Shown one piece after another: positions 55,265 to 63,009 of a DNA stretch of 64,000 bases. Under the pieces are notes generated by a model that was not told where the DNA came from, searched no databases, and was given only the letters and a program-made list of their open reading frames with translations. Made by a program: the position numbers and the translations under genes. Within the stretch, counting starts at the first letter, position 1. Each line of letters starts with the position of its first letter. The stretch comes from Mesorhizobium sp. M1E.F.Ca.ET.045.02.1.1 (lineage in GTDB: Bacteria > Pseudomonadota > Alphaproteobacteria > Rhizobiales > Rhizobiaceae), in the NCBI RefSeq assembly GCF_003952485.1, contig NZ_CP034447.1:5532501-5596500 (forward strand). Reading direction: 5' to 3'.

Positions 55265-55282
55265 TTGGCACGCTTCGTGCTT
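55265..55282 (+). promoter_or_regulatory. Sigma-54 promoter of glnB-glnA
   Basis: TTGGCACGCTTCGTGCTT matches the sigma-54 consensus YTGGCACGNNNNTTGCW with one mismatch. GG at -24 (55267-55268) and GC at -12 (55279-55280) are spaced 10 bases apart, as required. Transcription would start near 55292, about 50 bases before glnB. NtrC, encoded in the window, is the expected activator. Confidence 0.85.
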
Positions 55283-55284
55283 GA

Positions 55285-55680
<396 letters not shown>

Positions 55681-55741
55681 CGCCACCCCACCTTTCTGAA
55701 CCGTCATCATCAAAAAACGTCATCAAACAGGGATACATGAC

Positions 55742-57151
55742 ATGACGACAGCCAAAGACATCATGAAGCAGATCAAAGACAACGACGTGAAGTTCGTCGA
55801 CCTGCGCTTCACCGATCCGCGGGGCAAGCTGCAGCATGTGACGATGGATGTCGTCGAGGTCGAGGAAGACATGTTCGCCGACGGCGTCATGTTCGACGGT
55901 TCCTCCATCGCCGGCTGGAAGGCGATCAACGAGTCCGACATGGTGCTGATGCCGGACACGGACACCGTCCATATGGATCCGTTCTTTGCCCAGTCGACCA
56001 TGGTCATCCTGTGCGACATCCTCGATCCGATCTCCGGCGAGGCCTATAACCGCGACCCGCGCGGCACCGCCAAGAAGGCCGAGGCCTATATGAAGTCGGA
56101 AGGCATCGGCGACCAGATCTTCGTCGGCCCGGAAGCCGAGTTCTTCGTGTTCGACGACGTCAAGTACAAGGTCGATCCGTACAATACCGGCTTCCGGCTC
56201 GACTCCACCGAGCTGCCGTCCAATGACGACACCGACTACGAGACCGGCAATCTCGGCCATCGTCCACGCACCAAGGGCGGTTATTTCCCTGTGCCGCCGG
56301 TTGATTCATGCCAGGACATGCGCTCCGAGATGCTGACCGTGCTCGCCGAGATGGGCGTGCGCGTCGAGAAGCATCACCACGAGGTCGCGGCCGCCCAGCA
56401 CGAACTCGGCATCAAGTTCGATACGCTGGTGCGCAACGCCGACAAGATGCTGATCTACAAGTATGTCGTGCACCAGGTCGCCAACGCCTATGGCAAGACG
56501 GCCACCTTCATGCCGAAGCCGGTGTTCGGCGACAACGGTTCGGGCATGCACGTCCACCAGTCGATCTGGAAAGGCGGCAAGCCGACCTTCGCCGGCAACG
56601 AATATGCCGGCCTGTCGGAGAGCTGCCTGTTCTACATCGGCGGCATCATCAAGCACGCCAAGGCGATCAACGCCTTCACCAACCCGCTCACCAACTCCTA
56701 CAAGCGGCTGGTGCCTGGTTATGAAGCGCCGGTGCTGCTCGCTTATTCGGCCCGCAACCGCTCGGCTTCCTGCCGCATCCCGTTCGGCTCGTCGCCGAAG
56801 TCGAAGCGCGTCGAGGTCCGCTTCCCCGATCCGGGCGCGAACCCCTATCTCGGCTTCGCCGCCATGCTGATGGCCGGCCTCGACGGCATCAAGAACAAGA
56901 TCCATCCCGGACAGCCGATGGACAAGGACCTCTACGACCTGCCGCCGAAGGAGCTGAAGAAGATCCCGACGGTCTGCGGCTCGCTGCGCGAAGCCCTGCA
57001 GAGCCTCGACAAGGATCGCGCCTTCCTGAAGGCCGGCGGCGTCTTCGACGACGACCAGATCGACAGCTATATCGAGCTGAAGATGGCCGAGGTCATGCGC
57101 TTCGAAATGACTCCGCACCCGGTCGAGTACGACATGTACTATTCGGTCTAA
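55742..57151 (+). CDS. glnA: Glutamine synthetase type I
   Basis: A 469-residue dodecameric GSI that makes glutamine from glutamate, ammonium and ATP. Family blocks are [27 protein letters not shown], the metal site [33 protein letters not shown], and [27 protein letters not shown]. The adenylylation site is the tyrosine at residue 398 in DLYDLPPKE, so GlnE can switch it off in nitrogen excess. Cotranscribed with glnB and ended by a strong terminator. A second, unrelated synthetase (glnII) follows on the other strand. Confidence 0.98.
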   Translation: MTTAKDIMKQIKDNDVKFVDLRFTDPRGKLQHVTMDVVEVEEDMFADGVMFDGSSIAGWKAINESDMVLMPDTDTVHMDPFFAQSTMVILCDILDPISGEAYNRDPRGTAKKAEAYMKSEGIGDQIFVGPEAEFFVFDDVKYKVDPYNTGFRLDSTELPSNDDTDYETGNLGHRPRTKGGYFPVPPVDSCQDMRSEMLTVLAEMGVRVEKHHHEVAAAQHELGIKFDTLVRNADKMLIYKYVVHQVANAYGKTATFMPKPVFGDNGSGMHVHQSIWKGGKPTFAGNEYAGLSESCLFYIGGIIKHAKAINAFTNPLTNSYKRLVPGYEAPVLLAYSARNRSASCRIPFGSSPKSKRVEVRFPDPGANPYLGFAAMLMAGLDGIKNKIHPGQPMDKDLYDLPPKELKKIPTVCGSLREALQSLDKDRAFLKAGGVFDDDQIDSYIELKMAEVMRFEMTPHPVEYDMYYSV

Positions 57152-57173
57152 CACTCTGATCGAATAGAAAATT

Positions 57174-57208
57174 AGGCCCTTGGAAGGTGCTCCTTTCCAA
57201 GGGCCTTT
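57174..57208 (+). terminator. Intrinsic terminator after glnA
   Basis: AGGCCCTTGGAA and TTCCAAGGGCCT form a 12-bp stem followed by TTTC. It lies 22 bases after the glnA stop codon. Confidence 0.85.
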
Positions 57209-57347
57209 CATTTGCGGCGCGACCTGTCCGCCCATTGTCCGGCCTGGTGGAAGATTTGGCCATCAATAGGAAATGCGAACGCTCGCCGTCAGGCGACCGG
57301 GGAGGCCGTGCTCGCCGGCTGACGGCAGCGCATCGGCATTCGCCATG

Positions 57348-57384
57348 AAAAAAGCCCCGGCATTTTTTCCGCCGGGGCTTTTTT
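57348..57384. terminator. Bidirectional intrinsic terminator between glnA and glnII
   Basis: AAGCCCCGGC and GCCGGGGCTT form a perfect 10-bp stem, with an A-run on the left and a T-run on the right, so it can work in both directions. It lies 20 bases after the glnII stop and backs up the glnA terminator. Confidence 0.88.
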
Positions 57385-57404
57385 CTGTAATCGAAGCTCG
57401 TCCG

Positions 57405-58442
57405 TCAGGCGGCCGCTGAAACGGCGTCGGTCGAGACCTGCGAGATCGTCTTCAGGACCTGCGAGGCGATCTGGTAGGGGTCGCCCTGCGAGTTCGGACG
57501 ACGGTCTTCCAGATAGCCCTTGTAGTCGTTCTTGATGAAGGAGTGCGGAACGCGGATCGAGGCGCCGCGGTCGGCGACACCGTAGGAGAACTTGTTCCAC
57601 GGCGCGGTCTCGTGCTTGCCGGTCAGGCGCTTGTCGTTGTCCGGACCATAGACGGCGATGTGATCCATCAGGTTCTTTTCGAACTGCGCCATCAGCGCCT
57701 CGAAATAGGCCTTGCCGCCGACTTCGCGCATATAGTTGGTCGAGAAGTTGCAGTGCATGCCCGAGCCGTTCCAGTCGGTGTCGCCGAGCGGCTTGCAGTG
57801 GAACTCGATGTCGATGCCGTACTTCTCGGTAAGACGCAGGAGCAGGTAACGCGCCATCCACATCTGGTCGGCGGCCTTCTTGGAACCCTTGCCGAAAATC
57901 TGGAATTCCCACTGGCCCTTCGCCACCTCGGCGTTGATGCCTTCATGGTTGATGCCGGCGGCGAGGCAGAGGTCGAGATGCTCCTCGACGATCTGGCGCG
58001 CGACATCGCCGACATTCTTGTAGCCGACGCCGGTGTAATACGGGCCCTGCGGAGCCGGATAGCCGCTCTCGGGGAAGCCGAGCGGACGGCCGTCCTTGTA
58101 GAAGAAATACTCCTGTTCGAAGCCGAACCAGGCGCCCTCGTCATCGAGGATGGTCGCGCGGCTGTTCGACGCGTGCGGCGTCACACCATCGGGCATCATG
58201 ACCTCGCACATGACGAGAACGCCGTTGGTGCGGGCCGGATCCGGATAAACCGCTACCGGCTTCAGCACGCAGTCGGAGCTGCGGCCTTCGGCCTGGTTCG
58301 TCGAGGAGCCGTCGAAGCCCCACAGCGGCAGCTGCTCGAGGGTCGGGAACTCGGCAAACTCCTTGATCTGGGTCTTGCCGCGCAGATTGGGGGTCGGGGT
58401 GTAGCCGTCGAGCCAGATATACTCGAGCTTGTATTTGGTCAT
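57405..58442 (-). CDS. glnII: Glutamine synthetase type II
   Basis: A 345-residue eukaryote-type GSII, much shorter than GSI and without the adenylylation tyrosine. Signatures are YIWLDGYTPTPNLRGKTQ at the start, WGFDGSSTNQAEGRSSDCVLKPVAVYPDP, WFGFEQEYFFY, GINHEGINAEVAKGQWEFQIFG, CNFSTNYMREVGG, and the arginines of GVADRGASIRVP. The start is the ATG at 58442; the upstream frame is noncoding. It is made only when nitrogen is scarce: a consensus sigma-54 promoter lies 84 bases upstream. Rhizobia typically have both GS types. Confidence 0.97.
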   Translation of the reverse strand: MTKYKLEYIWLDGYTPTPNLRGKTQIKEFAEFPTLEQLPLWGFDGSSTNQAEGRSSDCVLKPVAVYPDPARTNGVLVMCEVMMPDGVTPHASNSRATILDDEGAWFGFEQEYFFYKDGRPLGFPESGYPAPQGPYYTGVGYKNVGDVARQIVEEHLDLCLAAGINHEGINAEVAKGQWEFQIFGKGSKKAADQMWMARYLLLRLTEKYGIDIEFHCKPLGDTDWNGSGMHCNFSTNYMREVGGKAYFEALMAQFEKNLMDHIAVYGPDNDKRLTGKHETAPWNKFSYGVADRGASIRVPHSFIKNDYKGYLEDRRPNSQGDPYQIASQVLKTISQVSTDAVSAAA

Positions 58443-58525
58443 TCCAGTGCCTCTCGTTGCTTGGACGCCGCGCCACGGCGGGATCGACGCACGGCCGGAC
58501 CTGGCCGGCCTGCCGGTCGTTAAAA

Positions 58526-58541
58526 AGCAATTCGTGTGCCA
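58526..58541 (-). promoter_or_regulatory. Sigma-54 promoter of glnII
   Basis: On the minus strand TGGCAC-ACGAA-TTGCT fits the sigma-54 core exactly, with GG at -24 (58540-58539) and GC at -12 (58528-58527). TTTT follows, as is common. Transcription would start near 58514, leaving a leader of about 70 bases before the glnII ATG. Confidence 0.9.
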
Positions 58542-58648
58542 CTCTCCCCGCCCCGGGTGCGGCAAAATGATCGTGGCAACGCGTTGAATCTGTTGAGCCG
58601 TCTCAGCAATGCGCGGCAATCGTCCAACTGTAGAATATGCATAAATAG

Positions 58649-58685
58649 TAGGCAAATATTGATCTTTTTGCGGGCATATTGCCTA
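58649..58685. promoter_or_regulatory. AT-rich inverted repeat between glnII and DUF2735 genes
   Basis: TAGGCAAATAT (58649-58659) and ATATTGCCTA (58676-58685) are inverted copies with one extra base, in a locally AT-rich stretch. It lies 108-145 bases upstream of the glnII sigma-54 promoter, a normal enhancer distance, and 70 bases before the DUF2735 gene. It does not match the classical NtrC dyad well. Confidence 0.35.
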
Positions 58686-58755
58686 AATGAATCGCAGAAC
58701 CTATCTTGGGAGAAAGTTGAATCGCCAAGCTCCTGGAGAATAAGGGAGGCCGCCA

Positions 58756-58950
58756 ATGGAAGTCACCACGTCCCGTCCGTCGGCAAAGATTCTGATGTTC
58801 CCGCTTGCAGGTCGGGTATCTGCCTCAAATTTAGGCGCAAAGGCCAAATTCACGGCAGAGCTTGCCTCGCTGCGCAATACGCACGCCGATTTCGACGGTT
58901 GGTACCATGAGGCGGCCATCGAGGAAGAAAACCAGCAGCGCAAGAGCTGA
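58756..58950 (+). CDS. DUF2735 family protein
   Basis: A 64-residue soluble protein that I recognise as the DUF2735 type. These proteins occur in rhizobia, typically next to glnII, and their role is unknown. The start (TSRPSAKILMFPLAGR) is characteristic, and the rest is polar and ends acidic/basic (HEAAIEEENQQRKS). The ATG has a clear Shine-Dalgarno (GGGAGG). It is divergent from glnII with 313 bases between, which hold the glnII sigma-54 promoter and an inverted repeat; shared nitrogen control is likely. Followed by a bidirectional terminator. Confidence 0.88.
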   Translation: MEVTTSRPSAKILMFPLAGRVSASNLGAKAKFTAELASLRNTHADFDGWYHEAAIEEENQQRKS

Positions 58951-58970
58951 CCAAGACTTTCCAGTTCGGC

Positions 58971-59011
58971 ATGAAAAAGCCCGGCGCGATCACTCGCGCC
59001 GGGCTTTTCAT
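58971..59011. terminator. Bidirectional terminator between DUF2735 and MFS genes
   Basis: AAGCCCGGCGCGA and TCGCGCCGGGCTT form a perfect long stem around TCAC; flanking ATGAAA/TTTCAT-like bases extend it. A-run on the left and T-run on the right serve both convergent genes. Confidence 0.9.
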
Positions 59012-59029
59012 TCCAGAAGGGTCGATCGG

Positions 59030-60919
59030 CTAGTCCTTGCCGTGCAGGTCGGTGCCGAGCGTATCCCTGACGAAGATCATGCCGATGACGAGCGACATCG
59101 CGGCGATCACCACGGGGTACCAGAGGCCGTAATAGATGTCGCCCTTGTAAGCGCTCAGCGCGAACACCGTTGCCGGCAGCAGGCCGCCGAACCAGCCGTT
59201 GCCGATATGGTAGGGCAGCGACATGCCGGTGTAGCGGATGCGGGTCGGGAACATCTCGACCAGAATAGCGGCGATCGGGCCGTAGACCATGGTCACGAAC
59301 ACCACCAGGATGAACAGGATACCGATCGTCATCGGCCAGTTGATGGCGGCCGGATCGGCGGTCATCGCGAAAGCACCGCCGCCCGGAATGTTGTAGACGG
59401 TGATCTCAGACGCGCCAGCTGCCTCGTCCTTGGTCAGCAGCTTGTCGGTGACCGCCTTGTCGGCCGGAACCGTCGTCTTCTCGCCGCCACGGATGGCCGC
59501 AGCGTCGAGCTTCAGCTCCGGATTGGCCGCGACGAAGGCATCGAGCTTCTGGTCCGGCACCTTGGCGGCGGCGCGCTTCAGCGGGTAGCCGCCGTCCTGC
59601 AAGGCCATGTTGACCGCTTTGGTGAAGGCGCCATCCTTGGCCTTGGCCTGATCGCCGGCGGCGACGGCGTCGTATGATTGCACCGTGTCATTGCCGATCT
59701 TGACCGTAGCGGCGGTTCCGGGCGCGGCCGTCGTCACGACGTCATAAGGCACCGAGTTCTTGGTCAGGAAGGAGGTCGCGATGTCACAGGATGTCGTGAA
59801 CTTCGCCGTGCCGACCGGGTTGAACTGGAACCTGCAGTCGCCGGGGGCAGCCGTCACCGTCGCGCGCGTATTCTGCTGCGCGGTGGCCAAAGCCGGGTTG
59901 GCGGCCCAGGTCAGCGCCTTGAACAGCGGGAAGGTGCAGACGATACCAAGCGCCAGGCCAGCCATGATGATCGGTTTGCGGCCGATCTTGTCCGACAGCC
60001 AGCCGAACACGACGAAGAAGAGCGAGCCTACCGCAAGCGCGATCGCGATCATGATGTTGACCGACTGCGCGTCGACCTTCAGCACGTTCGTCAGGAAGAA
60101 CAGCGCGTAGAACTGGCCGTTGTACCAGATGACGGCCTGGCCGGCGGTCAGGCCGAGCAGCGCCAGAAGCGCGATCTTGGCGTTCTTCCACTGGCCGAAG
60201 GCTTCCGACAACGGCGCCTTGGAGCCCTTGCCCTCTTCCTTCATGCGCTGGAAGGTCGGCGACTCCGAGAGCGACAGCCGGATCCAGACCGAGACGGCGA
60301 GCAGCAGGAACGAGACGATGAAGGGAATGCGCCAGCCCCAGGCAGCATAGGTTTCCTTGCTGAGCGAACTCTGGACGCCCAGGATGACGAGCAGCGACAG
60401 GAACAGGCCGAGCGTCGCCGTCGTCTGGATCCAGGAAGTGTAGTAGCCGCGGCGATCGTCCGGCGCGTGCTCGGCGACATAGGTCGCGGCACCGCCATAT
60501 TCGCCGCCAAGCGCCAGGCCCTGGAACATGCGGAGCCCGATCAGGATCACGGGTGCCGCGATACCCCAACTGGCGTAACCGGGCAGCAGGCCGACCAGGA
60601 AGGTCGACAGGCCCATGATCGTCATGGTGACGAGGAAGGTGTATTTGCGGCCGACAAGGTCGCCGAGGCGGCCGAACACCAGCGCGCCGAACGGGCGGAC
60701 GAGGAAGCCGGCGGCAAAGGCCAGCAGCGCGAAGATGTTGCGCGTCGCCTCGGGGATGGTCGGGCTGAAGAAGGTCGCGCCGATGAAGGCGGCCAGCGAG
60801 CCGTAAAGATAGAAATCGTACCATTCGAAAACGGTGCCGAGCGAGGAGGCGAAGATGACCTTCTTTTCCTCCCGCGTCATGCCGCGGCTTGTTCCGCCGG
60901 CGGTCGAAACCATTGCCAT
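59030..60919 (-). CDS. MFS metabolite:H+ symporter with a large inserted domain
   Basis: A 629-residue transporter of the metabolite:H+ symporter (MHS) branch. EWYDFYLYGSLAAFIG near residue 32, FGRLGDLVGRKYTF near 83, and GLALGGEYGGAATYVAEHAPDDRRGYYTSW near 135-165 are MHS hallmarks. Normal members have about 430 residues. Here about 180 extra residues (about 340-522) lie between a mid-protein helix and the last membrane segments. The insert has no membrane segment, contains two cysteines (GDCRFQF, TSCDIA) and should face the periplasm. Substrate unknown; carboxylates or osmolytes are usual. A perfect 19-base palindrome lies 205 bases upstream. Confidence 0.9.
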   Translation of the reverse strand: MAMVSTAGGTSRGMTREEKKVIFASSLGTVFEWYDFYLYGSLAAFIGATFFSPTIPEATRNIFALLAFAAGFLVRPFGALVFGRLGDLVGRKYTFLVTMTIMGLSTFLVGLLPGYASWGIAAPVILIGLRMFQGLALGGEYGGAATYVAEHAPDDRRGYYTSWIQTTATLGLFLSLLVILGVQSSLSKETYAAWGWRIPFIVSFLLLAVSVWIRLSLSESPTFQRMKEEGKGSKAPLSEAFGQWKNAKIALLALLGLTAGQAVIWYNGQFYALFFLTNVLKVDAQSVNIMIAIALAVGSLFFVVFGWLSDKIGRKPIIMAGLALGIVCTFPLFKALTWAANPALATAQQNTRATVTAAPGDCRFQFNPVGTAKFTTSCDIATSFLTKNSVPYDVVTTAAPGTAATVKIGNDTVQSYDAVAAGDQAKAKDGAFTKAVNMALQDGGYPLKRAAAKVPDQKLDAFVAANPELKLDAAAIRGGEKTTVPADKAVTDKLLTKDEAAGASEITVYNIPGGGAFAMTADPAAINWPMTIGILFILVVFVTMVYGPIAAILVEMFPTRIRYTGMSLPYHIGNGWFGGLLPATVFALSAYKGDIYYGLWYPVVIAAMSLVIGMIFVRDTLGTDLHGKD

Positions 60920-61123
60920 TGATATATCCTCCCGTGGATCCCGTATGTCCTCGATGACTGCGCGCCACCGTCCGCAACTTCTCCGAACGTGGACTCAAAA
61001 AAACGCGGCCAACGAAGAAAAAATGGCAGAAAGCGCCGCCAAAAGGCACCGAGACGATGGGATTATGACTTTCGTATTAGGTGCAATGCGAAAGCGGAGC
61101 GTGGCACTGGATGGCTCATCTCT

Positions 61124-61142
61124 AGTGGATCGTCGATCCACT
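61124..61142. promoter_or_regulatory. Perfect 19-base palindrome upstream of the MFS gene
   Basis: AGTGGATCG-T-CGATCCACT is a perfect inverted repeat of 9-base arms. Its TGGATC/GATCCA core resembles GntR-type operators. It is 205 bases before the MFS start, in a gene-free gap of 367 bases, so it is a candidate operator. Confidence 0.45.
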
Positions 61143-61157
61143 CCAAGTTTGTTTTAC

Positions 61158-61225
61158 GCAACTCCGGATGGAAGGCTACGGCGAAGTCGCTGAGCTCAAC
61201 TGCTGCGCACTTTTCCTGGAATTGC
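61158..61225 (-). repeat. Palindromic rhizobial repeat, degenerate copy with an insertion
   Basis: The minus-strand order is AGCAATTCCAGGAAAAGTGCGCAGCA, then about 24 unrelated bases, then GCCTTCCATCCGGAGTTGC. The ends match copy 1, so this appears to be a unit split by a short insertion, with mutations in the second half. Confidence 0.6.
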
Positions 61226-61239
61226 TTGTTTTCTCTGTC

Positions 61240-61289
61240 GCAATTCCGAACCGAAACCCGCTGCGCACTTTTTTCCTGGAATTGCTCTA
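61240..61289 (-). repeat. Palindromic rhizobial repeat, copy 2
   Basis: On the minus strand it reads TAGAGCAATTCCAGG then AAAAAAGTGCGCAGCGGG and ends CGGAATTGC. Outer arms GCAATTCC/GGAATTGC are perfect; the inner stem is weaker than in copy 1 because of changes. The TAG at its edge is the stop codon of the ATP12 gene. The degenerate copy lies 15 bases further on. Confidence 0.85.
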
Positions 61290-62078
61290 GGCTTGCAGCG
61301 CTTCCAGCAGGCTGACCGCCGCCATCATATCGCGCTTGCGGGCCGAGCGGCGCGCGACGGCCTCGGCATCCTGGCCCCAGTGCTCGATCTGCCAGTCCTC
61401 GTCGACATGGCCGGCGGTCCAGGCTTCCTCGCCTCCGAGCTCGCCGAAATCGACGGCAAGCGCCAGCAGCGCCGATCCGGTCAGCGAGGTCATGACATGG
61501 ATGGCGGCCAGACGCAGCGGCTCGGCGCGCTGGGCAAGATGGGCGCCAAGGACGGCGATCGTCTCGCGCGGCTGCTCGACATGGATGACGCCCTCGGCAA
61601 GATTGAAGCGCGCACCAAGGCGGCTCCTCGCCCAATCGAGAACCGGGTCCCAGAGCTTGTTCTGCCGGTCCACCAGGCCCTGAGGGCTATCGGCGCGGTA
61701 GCAGAGCAGGTCCGACGAAGCGAAGCGCAGGACATCTTCGAGCACCGCTTGCGGGTCGCCGGCGACACCGTCGAGGGCCGTGTTGGCAAGGCGCATGACC
61801 GGCATGGTGACGGGGTCGATGACCTCGCCCTGCGCGGAAAACTCGTCAGCCACCAGCATCGCCGCTCTTTCTGTCGGCAGCACCAGCAGCGCCTTTCCCG
61901 GTGTTCGGACCGGCCTGCCGTCGAGATGGACGGCAAAACCGTTTTCGACCGGCACGACCGAAACAGCCTTGTAGAAGCGCTTCGGCAGCGGCGTCTTCAT
62001 CTGGATCTGGGCGCGGCGCACCGGATCGGGATCGGAAAGCTGCTTTCCAGCTTCGAGGTCGTTGAGGATGTCGCGCAT
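61287..62078 (-). CDS. ATP12-family F1-ATPase assembly chaperone
   Basis: A 263-residue protein related to mitochondrial ATP12, which binds the F1 alpha subunit during ATP synthase assembly. The family core is KRFYKAVSVVPVENGFAVHLDGRPVRTPGKALLVLPTERAA (about residues 33-73), then VIDPVTMPVMRLANTALD, SSDLLCYRADSP, WDPVLDWA and the C-terminal WTAGHVDEDWQIEHWGQDAEA. Found in alphaproteobacteria and mitochondria. It lies 10 bases after the DMT gene, itself coupled to rluC. The stop codon belongs to the edge of a palindromic repeat. Confidence 0.94.
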   Translation of the reverse strand: MRDILNDLEAGKQLSDPDPVRRAQIQMKTPLPKRFYKAVSVVPVENGFAVHLDGRPVRTPGKALLVLPTERAAMLVADEFSAQGEVIDPVTMPVMRLANTALDGVAGDPQAVLEDVLRFASSDLLCYRADSPQGLVDRQNKLWDPVLDWARSRLGARFNLAEGVIHVEQPRETIAVLGAHLAQRAEPLRLAAIHVMTSLTGSALLALAVDFGELGGEEAWTAGHVDEDWQIEHWGQDAEAVARRSARKRDMMAAVSLLEALQA

Positions 62079-62088
62079 GTCGAACTCC

Positions 62089-63009
62089 TTACGGTGCGGG
62101 CTGCCTGCGCGCCGTCCGGTTGACGATGATCAGCCCGGCGGCGATCAGGCCAAGCGCCAGGAAGATCCGGACCGTCAGCGGCTCATCCAAGAGCACCGCG
62201 CCGCACAGCACGCCGAACACCGGCGACAAAAAGGCGAAGCTCGACAGGCCCGCTGCCGGATAGCGCGTCAGCAGCCAGAACCACAAAACATAGGTGAAGG
62301 CGACGATATAGAAAGACTGGAACAGCAAGGCCAGTGTCGGCAATGCGGCGATCTCGCGGATCGGCGGGCCGGCGAAAGGCATCACCAGGGCGCCGACGAC
62401 AGCCGCGCCGGCGAGCTGATAGAGCAAGAGCTTCTCGGCACTGGTTTCTGCCAGTTTCGACCGCTTGATGACGATGCTGGTCAGCGCCCACAGGATGCCG
62501 GCACCAAGGCTCAGCAGATCGCCCGTCAGCGTCGCATTGTTGCCGGCGACGATACCGTCGAAGAAGACGGCCGCGAGGCCGCAGAAGGCGAGCACGAGGC
62601 CGGTAAGCTTGCGCGTGGTGATGCGCTCGCTGAGCAGGAAATGGCCGCCGACCAGCACCCAGAACGGCATGGTGTTGACCAAGAGCGTGTTGCGGGCGAC
62701 GGTCGTGTACTCCAGCCCGACATAGAGGAACAAGAATTCGACGCCGAAGAGCACGCCCGCGACGATGCCGGCGACCAGCGTGCCATCCGCCTGAAAGAGT
62801 TTGATGCCACGCAGCCGGCACCAGCCGAACACGCACAACCCGCCAAGGATGGAGCGCGCGATGGAGACGAAAACCGGATCGTAACCGGCATACGAAACCT
62901 TGGCGGCGACGTAGTTCATCCCCCAGGACAGCGTCAGCCCGACCATGATGGCGGCCGCAGTCATGTCGACTGCGTCGCGGCGGTCGAGCGTATCGGTCGC
63001 GCCGCTCAA
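62089..63009 (-). CDS. DMT/EamA-family transporter
   Basis: A 306-residue membrane protein with ten hydrophobic segments arranged as two EamA repeats (about residues 18-150 and 165-295). The first repeat begins AAAIMVGLTLSWGMNYVAAKVSYAGYDPVFVSIARSILGG, and the end of the second has SPVFGVLCGAVLLDEPLTVRIFLALGLIAAGLIIV. Members export small metabolites such as amino acids. The start is taken as TTG at 63009, overlapping the rluC stop as TTGA; the ATG at 62964 (MTAAAIM) is possible and would still keep all helices. Substrate unknown. Confidence 0.9.
   Translation of the reverse strand: MSGATDTLDRRDAVDMTAAAIMVGLTLSWGMNYVAAKVSYAGYDPVFVSIARSILGGLCVFGWCRLRGIKLFQADGTLVAGIVAGVLFGVEFLFLYVGLEYTTVARNTLLVNTMPFWVLVGGHFLLSERITTRKLTGLVLAFCGLAAVFFDGIVAGNNATLTGDLLSLGAGILWALTSIVIKRSKLAETSAEKLLLYQLAGAAVVGALVMPFAGPPIREIAALPTLALLFQSFYIVAFTYVLWFWLLTRYPAAGLSSFAFLSPVFGVLCGAVLLDEPLTVRIFLALGLIAAGLIIVNRTARRQPAP

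Noticed and set aside
58565..58585. GTGGCAACGCGTTGAATC as a plus-strand sigma-54 promoter for the DUF2735 gene.
   Set aside because: The spacing between GG and the second element is one base short and the -12 GC is missing.
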